Counted from the stretch's first letter, positions 7,373 to 16,786 are shown. The stretch is 64,000 nucleotides of DNA from Alteromonas profundi (GCF_010500865.1 NZ_JAAAWN010000007.1:56255-120254); one strand, 5' to 3'. Notes: a model not told the origin generated them from the letters alone. Numbers and translations are program-made.

Positions 7373-8053
7373 CTATTTAGAGCCCGGCATGTTTTCGCTG
7401 CCAGGCTTAATTAATGGTGTAAGTTTGACAAACATAAAATCCGCTATTATAGGCTGTGCTGTGGCGTTCGGATGAATGCCGTCAGCTTGCATTAGTGATG
7501 GCTTCAGCGCAATTTCTTCTAAGAAAAATGGAATTTTTTTGATATCTTGTTGTTCAGCGATCTCGCTAAAACTTTCAGTAAATAAGTGTGTATAACGACG
7601 GCCGTAATTCGTTGGAATCTGCATTTCTTGGATGAATACTTCCGCGCCAGCACGTTTGGCAACTTCTACCAAAGAACGCAAGTTTTCACGTATTTTTTTA
7701 ATGTTATGGCCTTGTAGCCCATCGTTACCACCAAGTTCTATAAGTACGTGCGAAGGCCCATGCTGATCGAGTAATCTGGGTAAACGTGCTAGGCCACCAT
7801 CTGTCGTCTCCCCGCTTACCGCAGCATTTACTACGTCAATCGGAATGTTCTCGTCATACCATTTGTTTTGTAACAAACTCACCCATCCTTCTTGCTGCGT
7901 TAAGCCATAGGCGGCAGATAGGCTGTCACCTAAAATTAATAGCGTTGCTTTTTCTACCTCATTACTTGTATCACGTTGATCTGAGTAAGCAAATGAAGGT
8001 ATTAATAGACTAAGTAAAGTAATAAACGCAATGTTGCGAAAATAATAAAACAC
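7373..8053 (-). CDS. tesA: GDSL esterase / lysophospholipase I (TesA)
   Basis: A 226-residue periplasmic SGNH hydrolase acting as thioesterase, arylesterase or lysophospholipase. A signal peptide (IAFITLLSLLIPSFAYS) precedes block I ILGDSLSAAYG with the nucleophile Ser. Block III is ELGGNDGLQG with the oxyanion Gly/Asn, and block V is DGIHPNATAQ with the catalytic Asp/His. The start is a GTG at 8053 with AGAGGT about 10 bases upstream; no better start leaves the signal peptide intact. It is divergent from ybbA with only a few bases between start codons, the same pairing as in E. coli. A 59-aa gene follows. Confidence 0.92.
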   Translation of the reverse strand: MFYYFRNIAFITLLSLLIPSFAYSDQRDTSNEVEKATLLILGDSLSAAYGLTQQEGWVSLLQNKWYDENIPIDVVNAAVSGETTDGGLARLPRLLDQHGPSHVLIELGGNDGLQGHNIKKIRENLRSLVEVAKRAGAEVFIQEMQIPTNYGRRYTHLFTESFSEIAEQQDIKKIPFFLEEIALKPSLMQADGIHPNATAQPIIADFMFVKLTPLIKPGSENMPGSK

Positions 8054-8059
8054 GAATTG

Positions 8060-8767
8060 ATGACCTCTATGATAAAAACGTCCAACGTAACTAAGTTTGT
8101 AACTACGAGTGAAGGTACACTTCAGATCCTTCGCCCAATTTCATTTGAAGTCAAGGCCGGTGAGTCTATTGCTATTATAGGCGCGTCCGGCTCGGGAAAA
8201 TCGACGCTGCTTGGTTTATTGGCTGGGTTGGATGAAGTGTCAGAGGGTGAAATACTTTTAGATGATGCGCCTCTTCATACTATGGGTGAAGAAGAACGTG
8301 CCGTTTTTAGGGGCAAAAACGTCGGGTTTATTTTTCAAAGCTTCATGCTAGTGCAAAGCCTTACCGCCCTTGAAAATGTAATGCTTCCAGCAGAAATAGC
8401 GAATTTACCTAATGCCAAGGCAATGGCTATGCGTATCCTTGAAGATGTAGGTTTAGCACATCGCGCTCATCACTTCCCTAATCAACTATCAGGGGGGGAA
8501 CAGCAACGCGTCGCTATTGCTCGAGCATTTATTACCACACCAAAAATCCTCTTTGCTGATGAACCAACGGGAAATTTAGATGCAAAAAATAGTGAAAAAG
8601 TAGAAGCCCTGCTTTTCAAATTAAACCGTGAAAAGGGAACTACGTTGGTTTTAGTGACGCACGATAATACTTTGGCGCATCATTGCGACCGTCAACTTAT
8701 TATGAGTGCTGGAGAGTTAACGGAGGATAGTACTGTTACACCATCTCCTGTTCACGAGGCGCATTAA
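8060..8767 (+). CDS. ybbA: ABC transporter ATP-binding protein YbbA
   Basis: About 235 residues; the ATPase of a MacB/LolD-type ABC exporter. Visible are Walker A (GASGSGKS), the Q loop (FIFQSFMLVQS), the signature LSGGEQQRVAIARAF, Walker B (ILFADEPTGNLD) and the H-loop VTHD. The start is ambiguous: TTG 8057, ATG 8060 and ATG 8069 are in frame and none has a clear ribosome site; ATG 8060 is chosen. The permease ybbP follows 2 bp later. The gene is divergent from tesA as in enterobacteria, where this transporter has been linked to lipid or ester handling, but the substrate is not established. Confidence 0.92.
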   Translation: MTSMIKTSNVTKFVTTSEGTLQILRPISFEVKAGESIAIIGASGSGKSTLLGLLAGLDEVSEGEILLDDAPLHTMGEEERAVFRGKNVGFIFQSFMLVQSLTALENVMLPAEIANLPNAKAMAMRILEDVGLAHRAHHFPNQLSGGEQQRVAIARAFITTPKILFADEPTGNLDAKNSEKVEALLFKLNREKGTTLVLVTHDNTLAHHCDRQLIMSAGELTEDSTVTPSPVHEAH

Positions 8768-8769
8768 AA

Positions 8770-11292
8770 ATGAACACCACAGTGAATTTGGCATGGCGAT
8801 TATTTCGCCATGAAGCGAAGCGGGGCGAGTTAACTATCATATTGCTCGCAATTATTTTATCCGTTAGTGCAGTGCTTTCTTTATCTTTATTTAGCGAGCG
8901 TCTCCAAGGCGCTTTAAAATCTCGTTCAGCCGCGTTTATCGCCGCCGATGCGCAGCTAAGGTCGGGCAAGCCTTTAGACGAAAACTGGTTAATGAAAGCC
9001 CGCGATTTAGGTTTAAATACCGCACAGCGAGTGTCTACTCGCTCGATGGTTTTTTTTGGTGACGAAATGGCACTCACCGATCTTCGGGCTGTTAACGGTA
9101 ATTACCCGCTAAAAGGTAGTGTCAATGTAGCAAATGCCCCTTTTGGAGCTAAAACCCCCGCTTCTTCGCTTCCTAGAAAAGGCGAAGCCTGGATACAATC
9201 AAGGCTATTCCAATCGCTAGGGGTTAAGCTAGGCGATGAAATAGAAATCGGCGATGGTGTGTTTACAGTAGCAAAGGTTCTCGTCGACATTCCTGATGCC
9301 GGATTCAGTGTATTTAATACCGAACCTATTGTGTTAATACGACTGTCCGATTTGGCCGCCACCTCTGTAACTGGCCCCGGTAGTCGCGCGAACTACGTAA
9401 GCTATTTTACGGGGACGTTTAGCGAAATTAATAGCTTTCATGACTGGTTAGAGCCACAGCTAGATTCTGATATTCATCGCTGGCAAACGGTTGAAGATGA
9501 CGAATCTGCTATAGGGCAGTCCGTTGCAAGGGCAGAGCGCTATTTTTTGCTCGCTAGTTTACTCGCCATCGTACTTGCGGCAGTTTCTATTGCAGTTGCA
9601 GCGCAACGCTATAGCCAGCGCCACTTCGATCCTGTAGCTATTATGAAAACACTAGGCGCCACAAAGAAAACTATACGTGCTATCTATTTATTCCAAGTAT
9701 TGTTTATTACCTTACTTGGAATTGTTATTGGGCTATTGGTAGGTTTTGTTGGTCAGCAGGTGGTCGTATGGGGGCTTGCCGATAGAATTGATGTTTCATT
9801 ATCTGTATGGCATTGGCGACCGGTAATTATTTCAATTTTAACTGGCGCTACCTGCGCTTTGTTATTTTCGTTGTACCCGCTCATGCAGCTGTTTTCTATC
9901 CCCCCTTTACGCGTATTAAGACGTGATTTAGGTTCTAATCTACGTTCGCGAACAATTCAATTTCTTGCCGCTGGAGGGGCAGTGTTTTTACTTATGCTGA
10001 TGTACAGTCAGGATGTAAAAATAAGCGCCATACTCTTTAGCTCCGGCGTGGTATTGGTAGCGGGTTTGCTGGTAGCAACATTTATTCTTATTGCAGTAGG
10101 GCGAAAGTTAGGCGCAGGAAAAATTGGCGCGTGGCAATTGGCTTGGGCCCGTATAAAGCGTCGAGCTATGGACAATAGCGTTCAGTTAATTAGCTTTTCC
10201 ATAACGATAATGTTGTTGCTTGTCGTATTGGTGATGCGAAATGACATGATCGCACAGTGGCGCGCACAACTCCCTGAAGGGACACCCAATTATTTCCTCG
10301 TTAATATAACGGAAGATAAAAAAGATATATTGGACAGTCATTTTTCAGCCAACGGAATAGAAATAGAAGAGTTTTACCCCGTCGTTCGAGGTCGTTTTGT
10401 TGCCGTTAATAATGAACGTGTCAATACAGAAGTGACGAAAGAAGACGAGCCTAATGACGAGCGCCGGCGTGGCTTAGGTAGAGAGGCTAACCTAACGTGG
10501 AGCAATACGTTGCAAAAAGGTAATGAGGTTGTAAGAGGAACTTGGCACGGGGATAGCGCGGTTGATACTCTTACTGCGCCTTTCCCGGTTTCTGTAGAAG
10601 CAGATGTTGCAGAACGGCTAAACATTAATTTGGGTGACAAAGTCACGTTCAATGTGGGAAGTGAAGTGGTTGAAACACAGGTAACTAGCTTACGAGAAGT
10701 AGACTGGCAAACCATGCAACCTAACTTTTTCTTTGTTATTCATCCTGCTGCCATGGAAGAGTTTAGCGCTACCTATATAACAAGCTTTTATTTACCTACT
10801 GAAGAAAAGGATAAACTCACAAACCTACTTCAACCTTTCGCTTCAATTACTATGTTTGATGTGGACGCACGTATAAATCAACTTAGAGAAATCGTTGAGC
10901 AGGTTTCAGTCGCGGTTGAATTTATCTTAGTTCTGGTGTTAATTGCAGGAAGTTTGGTGTTAATAGCGCAGGTACAAGCCAGCATGGATGAACGAAGGCA
11001 AGAGCTTGCTATTTTGCGCACATTAGGGGCAAAGGGAAGCTTAATACGCCAGAGCGTTATATTTGAATTTATCATCATCGGCATTGTTGCCGGCTTCATG
11101 GCTGCACTGGCCAACGAGTTGAGTTTGTATATGCTTCAGACCTCCGTGTTTCAAATGACCGCCAGTCTTCATTTAGAATATTGGATTATAGCTCCGGTCG
11201 CGGGCGCGGTGATTGTAGGGACCTTAGGTGCGTTAGGGTGCTGGCGTTTATTAACCTTAAATACAGCAACTTTGCTTCGCAAAATGGTATAG
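8770..11292 (+). CDS. ybbP: FtsX-like ABC permease YbbP
   Basis: An 840-residue membrane partner of YbbA. The first membrane helix (about 20-40) is followed by a large extracytoplasmic domain, then two FtsX blocks. The first is at about 255-370 (three helices with KTLGATKKTIRAIY before the second). A middle pair of helices lies near 390-440, a second large periplasmic domain at 490-705, and the C-terminal FtsX block at 710-835 (AILRTLGAKGSLIRQ). The duplicated ALRTLGA-type cytosolic helix is diagnostic of the family. Length agrees with E. coli YbbP (about 804). It is the last gene of the operon and is followed by repeat cluster 3. Confidence 0.92.
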   Translation: MNTTVNLAWRLFRHEAKRGELTIILLAIILSVSAVLSLSLFSERLQGALKSRSAAFIAADAQLRSGKPLDENWLMKARDLGLNTAQRVSTRSMVFFGDEMALTDLRAVNGNYPLKGSVNVANAPFGAKTPASSLPRKGEAWIQSRLFQSLGVKLGDEIEIGDGVFTVAKVLVDIPDAGFSVFNTEPIVLIRLSDLAATSVTGPGSRANYVSYFTGTFSEINSFHDWLEPQLDSDIHRWQTVEDDESAIGQSVARAERYFLLASLLAIVLAAVSIAVAAQRYSQRHFDPVAIMKTLGATKKTIRAIYLFQVLFITLLGIVIGLLVGFVGQQVVVWGLADRIDVSLSVWHWRPVIISILTGATCALLFSLYPLMQLFSIPPLRVLRRDLGSNLRSRTIQFLAAGGAVFLLMLMYSQDVKISAILFSSGVVLVAGLLVATFILIAVGRKLGAGKIGAWQLAWARIKRRAMDNSVQLISFSITIMLLLVVLVMRNDMIAQWRAQLPEGTPNYFLVNITEDKKDILDSHFSANGIEIEEFYPVVRGRFVAVNNERVNTEVTKEDEPNDERRRGLGREANLTWSNTLQKGNEVVRGTWHGDSAVDTLTAPFPVSVEADVAERLNINLGDKVTFNVGSEVVETQVTSLREVDWQTMQPNFFFVIHPAAMEEFSATYITSFYLPTEEKDKLTNLLQPFASITMFDVDARINQLREIVEQVSVAVEFILVLVLIAGSLVLIAQVQASMDERRQELAILRTLGAKGSLIRQSVIFEFIIIGIVAGFMAALANELSLYMLQTSVFQMTASLHLEYWIIAPVAGAVIVGTLGALGCWRLLTLNTATLLRKMV

Positions 11293-11334
11293 CAACGAGC
11301 TATAAGATTAATTTGAACAGTCAAATAATACGAT

Positions 11335-11574
11335 AAATGCAAATTAGCGTGTTTTAGACAGTCGAAAAAGTAAAAGAGGGGCAAAATGCGACTGTCCAAC
11401 TTTTACAGTTTTTTCGACTATCCAAAATATATAAATTATGACAAGGGGTAGGCTCAAAAGGCTAGGGTAACGGAACAAATGTAGAAATTATTGGACAGTC
11501 TAATAACGGCAAATTTACCAGCCTGTTTCCGACTGTCCAAAAATTTCAAAAAATTTCAAAAAATCCGACTGTCC
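11335..11574. repeat. Cluster 3 of the GGACAGTC/GACTGTCC repeat (mixed orientation)
   Basis: Exact copies are at 11390 (GACTGTCC), 11493 (GGACAGTC), 11531 and 11567 (GACTGTCC). Near copies are at 11335 (GAACAGTC), 11355 (AGACAGTC) and 11416 (GACTATCC). The cluster fills most of the 328-bp gap between the convergent ends of ybbP and yfcH. Short AAATTTCAAA direct repeats lie between the last two copies. No gene is seen in the gap. Confidence 0.8.
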
Positions 11575-11620
11575 AAAAACGACATAATCGAGTTAAAGTC
11601 GAGCGTGTTTGTCGTTAAGG

Positions 11621-12517
11621 TTAGCGGTAAATGTCGTCAAGGGCGGCCTCTAGAGTTGGAAACGAAAATTGGAAGCCTGCGGTGGTGAGTTTAGCAGGTA
11701 TAACCTTTTGTCCATCGAGTATCATATTTGCACTCTCACCCATTAGCACCTTCATGACGAAGGCGGGTACGGTAAACAGACAAGGTCGGGATAACGCCTT
11801 TGCCAATGCATGTGAAAATACCTTATTGGTTACTGGCTCTGGAGCCGTCATGTTAATAGCCCCTTTGCATGAAGGGTTTTCAAGAGCAAAAACAATGGCA
11901 TTTACCATGTCGTTAATATGGATCCACGATAAATACTGCTCACCACTGCCAAGCTTACCACCTAAGCCTAATTTAAAGGGCAGCGCCATTTTTTCTAACG
12001 CGCCACCTTTTGCCGTTAAAACTACCCCGGTACGTAAGGTGCACACTCGCGTTACATTTGATTGAGCGGTAAAGGCTATTGCTTCCCACTTTTTGCACAG
12101 TTGATGGGTAAATTCGTCGTGAGGAGGTGTATCCTCTGTTACCTCTTCAGCCCCTTTTTGACCGTAAAAACCTATGGCCGAACCTGAAAGAAAGACTGCT
12201 GGTGGTCTTTCGCTGCTATTCACTTTTGCAACCAACGATGATGTTATATCCCATCTGCTATCACAAATTTTTTGTTTTTGGTGCGAGGTCCAGCGCTTAT
12301 CCGCAATAGGTTCACCGGCTAAATTGATGATAGCCTGGAATTCGCCAATATCACTTATTGCATCGAGTTTGTTAATAAAGGCTACTTTCGGCCCTAACGT
12401 TCTTTGTGCATTGGCAGTTTGTCGGGTTAATACAGTGATATCGTGCACGTCTTGCAGCTTAGCAACTAGGGCACGCCCAATTAACCCAGTCCCGCCGGTA
12501 ATAAGAATATTCATCAT
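11621..12517 (-). CDS. yfcH: TIGR01777-family NAD(P)-binding epimerase YfcH
   Basis: A 298-residue SDR-extended family protein. The dinucleotide motif ITGGTGLIGRAL is near the N-terminus, INLAGEPIADKRW at about 65-78, and the SGSAIGFYG Ser/Tyr region at about 111-119. The C-terminal DUF1731-like segment (KLTTAGFQFSFPTLEAALDDI) is typical. Function is not defined experimentally in most species. It sits 23 bp after folX, the same folX-yfcH order as E. coli, so the two are probably cotranscribed from a promoter upstream of folX. The ATG at 12517 is followed directly by a second ATG. Confidence 0.9.
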   Translation of the reverse strand: MMNILITGGTGLIGRALVAKLQDVHDITVLTRQTANAQRTLGPKVAFINKLDAISDIGEFQAIINLAGEPIADKRWTSHQKQKICDSRWDITSSLVAKVNSSERPPAVFLSGSAIGFYGQKGAEEVTEDTPPHDEFTHQLCKKWEAIAFTAQSNVTRVCTLRTGVVLTAKGGALEKMALPFKLGLGGKLGSGEQYLSWIHINDMVNAIVFALENPSCKGAINMTAPEPVTNKVFSHALAKALSRPCLFTVPAFVMKVLMGESANMILDGQKVIPAKLTTAGFQFSFPTLEAALDDIYR

Positions 12518-12540
12518 AGGCCCTGCTAAAGTATAGGAGG

Positions 12541-12909
12541 TTACTCGGTTTTATTGCACGATAAGGTTAGCGAAACTGAATCTGAAAATCTTAACGCATG
12601 CGGTTTATCTACCTCTACTTCGGCATATCGCACCGAAGAATGTTCTGATGCAATGCTTAGTACGTCTGCGGTTAACTTTTCGAGCAAAGCGAAACGGTTG
12701 TCTTCAACTAACTTAATAATGGCTTTGGTGATTGTTTTGTAATTTAGAGCATCATTCATATTGTCGCTACTCGTCGCTTTTTCAGCATCATAGTCAATTT
12801 TCACGTTCACAATGACGTCTTGTTTATTTATTATTTCGTCTTCGTTTATACCAATGTATGTGCGTAACCTAAGGTTTTTAATTTTTATAGTGGCTAGATT
12901 AAAGGTCAT
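12541..12909 (-). CDS. folX: Dihydroneopterin triphosphate 2'-epimerase FolX
   Basis: A 122-residue tunnelling-fold (T-fold) enzyme that epimerises dihydroneopterin triphosphate. The [18 protein letters not shown] start of E. coli FolX is seen here as [30 protein letters not shown] and [13 protein letters not shown] complete the pattern, with the Glu of the pterin anchor in [13 protein letters not shown]. The LRLRT block and [14 protein letters not shown] separate FolX from FolB. It is first in a two-gene operon with yfcH. Confidence 0.92.
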   Translation of the reverse strand: MTFNLATIKIKNLRLRTYIGINEDEIINKQDVIVNVKIDYDAEKATSSDNMNDALNYKTITKAIIKLVEDNRFALLEKLTADVLSIASEHSSVRYAEVEVDKPHALRFSDSVSLTLSCNKTE

Positions 12910-12982
12910 CTTTTTCTCTGATTGTAGTTACTTCTAAGTCGTTGTAGAGTGTTCAGGTTTTTCATTAGGAATGTAGCATAGA

Positions 12983-14029
12983 ATGTCCATGGAACTGAGA
13001 TCGCCCATTGCGAAAGCTCTACTTGTTTTAGCCTGTTTGGTCATTTTGATGGCCGGCATCAAAGCCGCCAGTACCATCATGGTACCTTTCTTTTTATCCG
13101 TTTTTATTGCTATTGCGTGCAGCCCCATTATTCATTGGACATCAAGGTTTGGGGTGCCTAAATGGCTATCAATAACATTAGTTATACTGCTCATCGTCGT
13201 TTTCGGATTCCTTTTAGCCGGTCTAGTCGGCCAATCGATGGCGGAATTTAAAGAAAACTTACCCGAGTATCGAACCAAATTAGACACTGAATTTGCTTGG
13301 ATTGTCGGTAGGTTGGCAGAATATAACATTCATATCAATCGAGAATTGATTGCCTCGCACCTAGATCCTTCCACTGCCATGTCTATGGCGACTAATTTCA
13401 TTAGTGGCATGGGGGGGGTGTTGTCGAATCTTTTCCTAATCCTTCTAACGGTTATTTTTATGTTATTTGAAGCGGACAGTATACCGAGGCGTTTGCATAT
13501 CGCGCTGGCCGACCCGGATATGAAGCTTAAACATATCGACCGCTTTATACGCTCAGTAAACAGTTATCTAGCTATTAAAACTGTGGTCAGTTTAGCGACG
13601 GGGCTTATTATCGGTACCTGGCTTTATGTAATGGAAATTGACCATTTTATGTTGTGGGCAGTTTTAGCATTTATGCTGAATTATATTCCAAACATCGGCT
13701 CAATTATTGCCGCATTGCCCGCTGTACTTATTGCCTTTGTTCAATATGGGGCAGCGTCTGCTGGCTTTGCCGCACTGGGTTTCGTGTTAGTAAATACCAT
13801 TATGGGCAATTTAGTAGAACCCAGACTCATGGGGCGTGGTATGGGCTTGTCTACCCTGGTTGTATTTTTATCGTTAATCTTTTGGGGGTGGTTATTAGGT
13901 ACAGTAGGTATGTTGCTTTCGGTGCCGCTAACAATGGTAGTCAAAATTGCCCTAGAATCACGCGAAGAAAGCAAATGGCTTGCTGTATTGCTCTCAAGCG
14001 AAGGAGACAAAACTACCCCTCTCGCTTAA
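12983..14029 (+). CDS. AI-2E family transporter (TqsA/PerM-like)
   Basis: A 348-residue inner-membrane protein with about seven or eight helices in the AI-2E family layout. There are two helices at 10-45, one at about 60-82, a soluble segment to about residue 140, then helices near 147-165, 205-225, 230-275 and 290-325. The NLVEPRLMGRGMGLSTLVVFLSLIFWGW block in the C-terminal third is the family signature. It resembles TqsA more than PerM in length. Whether it exports autoinducer-2 or another molecule cannot be told from sequence. It is divergent from folX and convergent with the sensor kinase, whose stop lies 1 bp away. Confidence 0.88.
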   Translation: MSMELRSPIAKALLVLACLVILMAGIKAASTIMVPFFLSVFIAIACSPIIHWTSRFGVPKWLSITLVILLIVVFGFLLAGLVGQSMAEFKENLPEYRTKLDTEFAWIVGRLAEYNIHINRELIASHLDPSTAMSMATNFISGMGGVLSNLFLILLTVIFMLFEADSIPRRLHIALADPDMKLKHIDRFIRSVNSYLAIKTVVSLATGLIIGTWLYVMEIDHFMLWAVLAFMLNYIPNIGSIIAALPAVLIAFVQYGAASAGFAALGFVLVNTIMGNLVEPRLMGRGMGLSTLVVFLSLIFWGWLLGTVGMLLSVPLTMVVKIALESREESKWLAVLLSSEGDKTTPLA

Positions 14030-14030
14030 A

Positions 14031-15353
14031 TTAAACAGGAAATCGTAGGGTGATTTGTGCACCGCCCCGTGGGGCGTCTTCAATAAGTAACTGCCCTTCA
14101 TAGGCGGCAATCAAATCGCTGACCAAGGCCATACCTATACCTTGCCCCTCGGTATAGGTATCGAGTCGTTTACCTCTTTCCAACAGTCGTTGCTTTTGAT
14201 GTTCAGGTATACCTGGGCCGTCATCTTCTACGCTTATGGATAGCCAGTTATCTTGCTCTGTAATATGAACAGTGATGCTTTTCTCGGCAGCCTTGCAGGC
14301 ATTGTCTAAAATATTCCCACACAACTCTAAAAGGTCTGTTTCATCCCCCTTAAAATACGCGTTTTGATCTCCTTCTATATCGATAGTTAAACGCTTGTCT
14401 CGATAGACCTTATCCATCGCGTCAGCAACGTTGGATATGATTGGAAACACTCTAATTGGGGTTTGCCAGCCATCGCGTCCAGCGCTCACACGCTTTAATT
14501 GCCGCCGAATAATACTGTCGATTTGATGTAAAGGCTCGGCGGCCGAGGTTGGAATACCTGGCGTGCCTAATGCTACGGCTAAAGGCGTTTTTAAACTGTG
14601 AGCAAGGTCACCTAAGCTATTTTTGTATCGTGCCCGCTGTGCTGCTTCGGCCTGTAATAGCGCGTTTATCGATTGCTTGAGCGAGTCGAACTCTTTTGGG
14701 TAACTGGCATTTAACTGTTTTTGCTTTCCTCGAGAGGTTAACGATATTTCGCCAATCAGTGCGCGCACAGGAGCTAAAATTAAACTCATTCCAATCACAA
14801 TAAAGAGTAAAAGTGCGCCAGATAGTGCCAACATCCACTGCCAGGTAGTAGATATGAAAGCCAGGCGTTCTTCTGTAAATCGCTGTTTATTATTGAAAAT
14901 ATAAAAATGTACAGGTTCAAATGTGCTATCAGATGCGAACTCTGCGGTAAACGCATAAGAGAAATAAGGTGAATCATCAAATGGCGCAGAAAAATCTTCA
15001 TCGAAGGCTTCACTGCCTACTGGCACCCGCAAGTTAGGGGGGGTAAGTGTGTATTCAATCGCAGAGGGCGACTGCCAGATAACCTCGTTTCTAAATACTA
15101 TAAGACCAATATAACCCGAATCAGGCAGGTTAAGTTGCTCTTCATAGAGAAATTCAGGCATGTATGGTGTGTCACCATCTAATTCAAAGGCTGACAATAA
15201 ACCTAAATTCATTAGACGAAGTTCATTCATTTTTGCCTGAGTTAGGCTATCGGTGTAAGCATCATCGAGCACTACTACTGTAAGAGGTGCAAATACCGCC
15301 AAAATAGTTAACGCAAATAAAACCGTACGAAGTTTTATTGATAGCTTTCTCAT
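14031..15353 (-). CDS. PhoQ-like sensor histidine kinase
   Basis: A 440-residue membrane kinase. TM1 is near residues 12-32, the periplasmic sensor runs from about 33 to 165, and TM2 is near 168-192. HAMP and DHp follow, with the phospho-acceptor His in LGDLAHSLKTPLAVALG, the PhoQ-type H box. The N box is LCGNILDNACKAAEKS, G1 is VEDDGPGIPEHQ and G2 is GQGIGMALV. The sensor domain does not obviously carry the acidic cluster of enteric PhoQ, so the signal is open. The start codon overlaps the response-regulator stop by 4 bases. It is last in the PepSY-regulator-kinase operon. Confidence 0.88.
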   Translation of the reverse strand: MRKLSIKLRTVLFALTILAVFAPLTVVVLDDAYTDSLTQAKMNELRLMNLGLLSAFELDGDTPYMPEFLYEEQLNLPDSGYIGLIVFRNEVIWQSPSAIEYTLTPPNLRVPVGSEAFDEDFSAPFDDSPYFSYAFTAEFASDSTFEPVHFYIFNNKQRFTEERLAFISTTWQWMLALSGALLLFIVIGMSLILAPVRALIGEISLTSRGKQKQLNASYPKEFDSLKQSINALLQAEAAQRARYKNSLGDLAHSLKTPLAVALGTPGIPTSAAEPLHQIDSIIRRQLKRVSAGRDGWQTPIRVFPIISNVADAMDKVYRDKRLTIDIEGDQNAYFKGDETDLLELCGNILDNACKAAEKSITVHITEQDNWLSISVEDDGPGIPEHQKQRLLERGKRLDTYTEGQGIGMALVSDLIAAYEGQLLIEDAPRGGAQITLRFPV

Positions 15354-16024
15354 AAGCTTCGGCTTATCCGATACCCTCTGCCTCTTAAGGTATCTATGGG
15401 TTTCAATTCCCCTGTAGGGTCAATTTTTTTACGTAATCTGCCGATAAAAACTTCTATAACATTACTGTCTAAATCGAAATCTTGATCGTAAATATGCTCA
15501 GTAAGTTCAGTTTTCGAGATAACTTTTTGAGGGTTTAACATTAGGTATTCCATTACCTTGTATTCGTACGCGGTCAACTCAAGCGCGATACCCTGTACTT
15601 TTATTTCTTCCGCCACGGTATCTAACGTAATCGGCCCAAACGTAATTACCGGATTTGCCTGGCCTGATGCACGTCGAATAAGCGCCTTTGCTCGGGCTAA
15701 TAGCTCTTCATTGTGAAAAGGTTTGGTTAAGTAATCATCGGCGCCAGCATCCAATCCTTCTACCTTTTCCTGCCACCTATCTCGGGCAGTAAGGATCAAT
15801 ACAGGGCAGTTGATATCGGACTGTCTTGCTTTTCGAATAACATCAAAGCCGTCAAGTTTGGGAAGTCCTATATCAATAATCGCTAAATCGTAAGGGAACT
15901 CATTAAGTTGATAAAGCGCATGCTCACCGTTATCAGCAAGATCTACGCTATAGCCATTTTGTTGCAAAAGTGTATCGAGTTGGGTAAGAAGACGGCTGTC
16001 ATCTTCGGCTATAAGAATTCTCAT
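15350..16024 (-). CDS. PhoP-like OmpR-family response regulator
   Basis: A 224-residue regulator. The receiver domain (1-118) has the acidic pocket AEDD (7-9), phospho-acceptor Asp51 in LAIIDIGLP, the conserved Thr in LILTARD and Lys in YLTKPFH. The winged-helix DNA-binding domain (about 125-222) has VISKTELTEHIYDQD and SNVIEVFIGRLRKKI. It overlaps the kinase by 4 bases and the upstream PepSY gene by 1 base (TAATG), so all three are translationally coupled. The targets are unknown. Confidence 0.92.
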   Translation of the reverse strand: MRILIAEDDSRLLTQLDTLLQQNGYSVDLADNGEHALYQLNEFPYDLAIIDIGLPKLDGFDVIRKARQSDINCPVLILTARDRWQEKVEGLDAGADDYLTKPFHNEELLARAKALIRRASGQANPVITFGPITLDTVAEEIKVQGIALELTAYEYKVMEYLMLNPQKVISKTELTEHIYDQDFDLDSNVIEVFIGRLRKKIDPTGELKPIDTLRGRGYRISRSL

Positions 16025-16302
16025 TAGCGTTCATTACTTCCTTTTTTTTGAGATGGGTTTACCTTTCCCGACCGCTTATCAACATCCACAGAGACTACAC
16101 GTCCTGACTTTTTCAATACTTTTACACGGTAAATCTGCCCGGTCTGGTCGACTTTTAATACACGTCCGTTTTCGACCTTTTTAACGCGCTTAACCGCTTG
16201 GCTTTTACTAATGCTTCCTTCACCATTTGATTGGGCGAATGCCAAACCTGAAAAAGAGGTAGAAACCACTAGCAATAAAGCCATAACTCGGAGCATTTTC
16301 AC
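16024..16302 (-). CDS. Small secreted PepSY-like protein
   Basis: About 92 residues. The signal peptide (MLRVMALLLVVSTSFSGLAFA) is followed by a small domain with SISKSQAVKRVKK, then VLKVDQTGQIYRVKVLKKSGRVVSVDVDKRSGKV, the helix-plus-sheet pattern of PepSY domains. The chosen start is GTG 16302, placed 7 bases after GAGG. ATG 16296 is 13 bases from it, and a longer GTG at 16329 overlaps the ribosome site. The stop overlaps the regulator start (TAATG). Genes of this type beside two-component systems are often periplasmic modulators of the kinase; here that is inference. Confidence 0.75.
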   Translation of the reverse strand: MKMLRVMALLLVVSTSFSGLAFAQSNGEGSISKSQAVKRVKKVENGRVLKVDQTGQIYRVKVLKKSGRVVSVDVDKRSGKVNPSQKKGSNER

Positions 16303-16505
16303 TACACCACCTCGCTTAGAATTCGCCACTAGTATTATTGTTCATAGCACAGTGTAATGCGTACAACTGAACAGACACTGAATTAATGATTATAAGTTTA
16401 CCTTGGCGACTGCATACTGTACATCTACAACTATCGACAAAGGTACAAAGATACAGTTACCCGCGCATTTTTAGCGAGGCACCGTCAAACTAAAGTGATA
16501 AGTTC

Positions 16506-16786
16506 GACTGTCCGATTTCGGCAATAAATGCCTAAGTGCGACTGTCCGATTTCGGTACGGTATACATGCATTGGCGGTAAATGTGTCTGTCCAACTTACT
16601 AATGCAACTTACTAACGATTGAATTTCTACCGAGTAACTGTGCGTGTCTGGTTATGCTCAGCGTAACTCAGCCAAAACATGACAGCCAAAACATGACTGT
16701 CCAACATAGTTCAGGTTTAAGTCAGATTGAATATGACTGTCCCATATCGTGCAACATGCGACTGTCCTATATTGTTCCGACTGTCC
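16506..16786 (-). repeat. Cluster 4 of the GACTGTCC repeat (6 exact copies, direct)
   Basis: Exact GACTGTCC copies begin at 16506, 16540, 16695, 16735, 16760 and 16779, with a near copy GTCTGTCC at 16585. All point the same way. The first two share the 15-base context CGACTGTCCGATTTC. They lie between the PepSY/PhoPQ-like operon promoter side and the end of yciI. The remaining sequence (16303-16505) shows no gene and presumably holds the operon promoter. Confidence 0.8.

Noticed and set aside
9341..9348. GACTGTCC inside ybbP, and the copies at 10332, 23320 and 46610
   Set aside because: These four genic copies are close to the number expected by chance and do not disrupt the proteins, so they are not counted as members of the repeat clusters.
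12127..12536. Plus-strand frames opposite yfcH
   Set aside because: They are shadows of a well-supported minus-strand gene.
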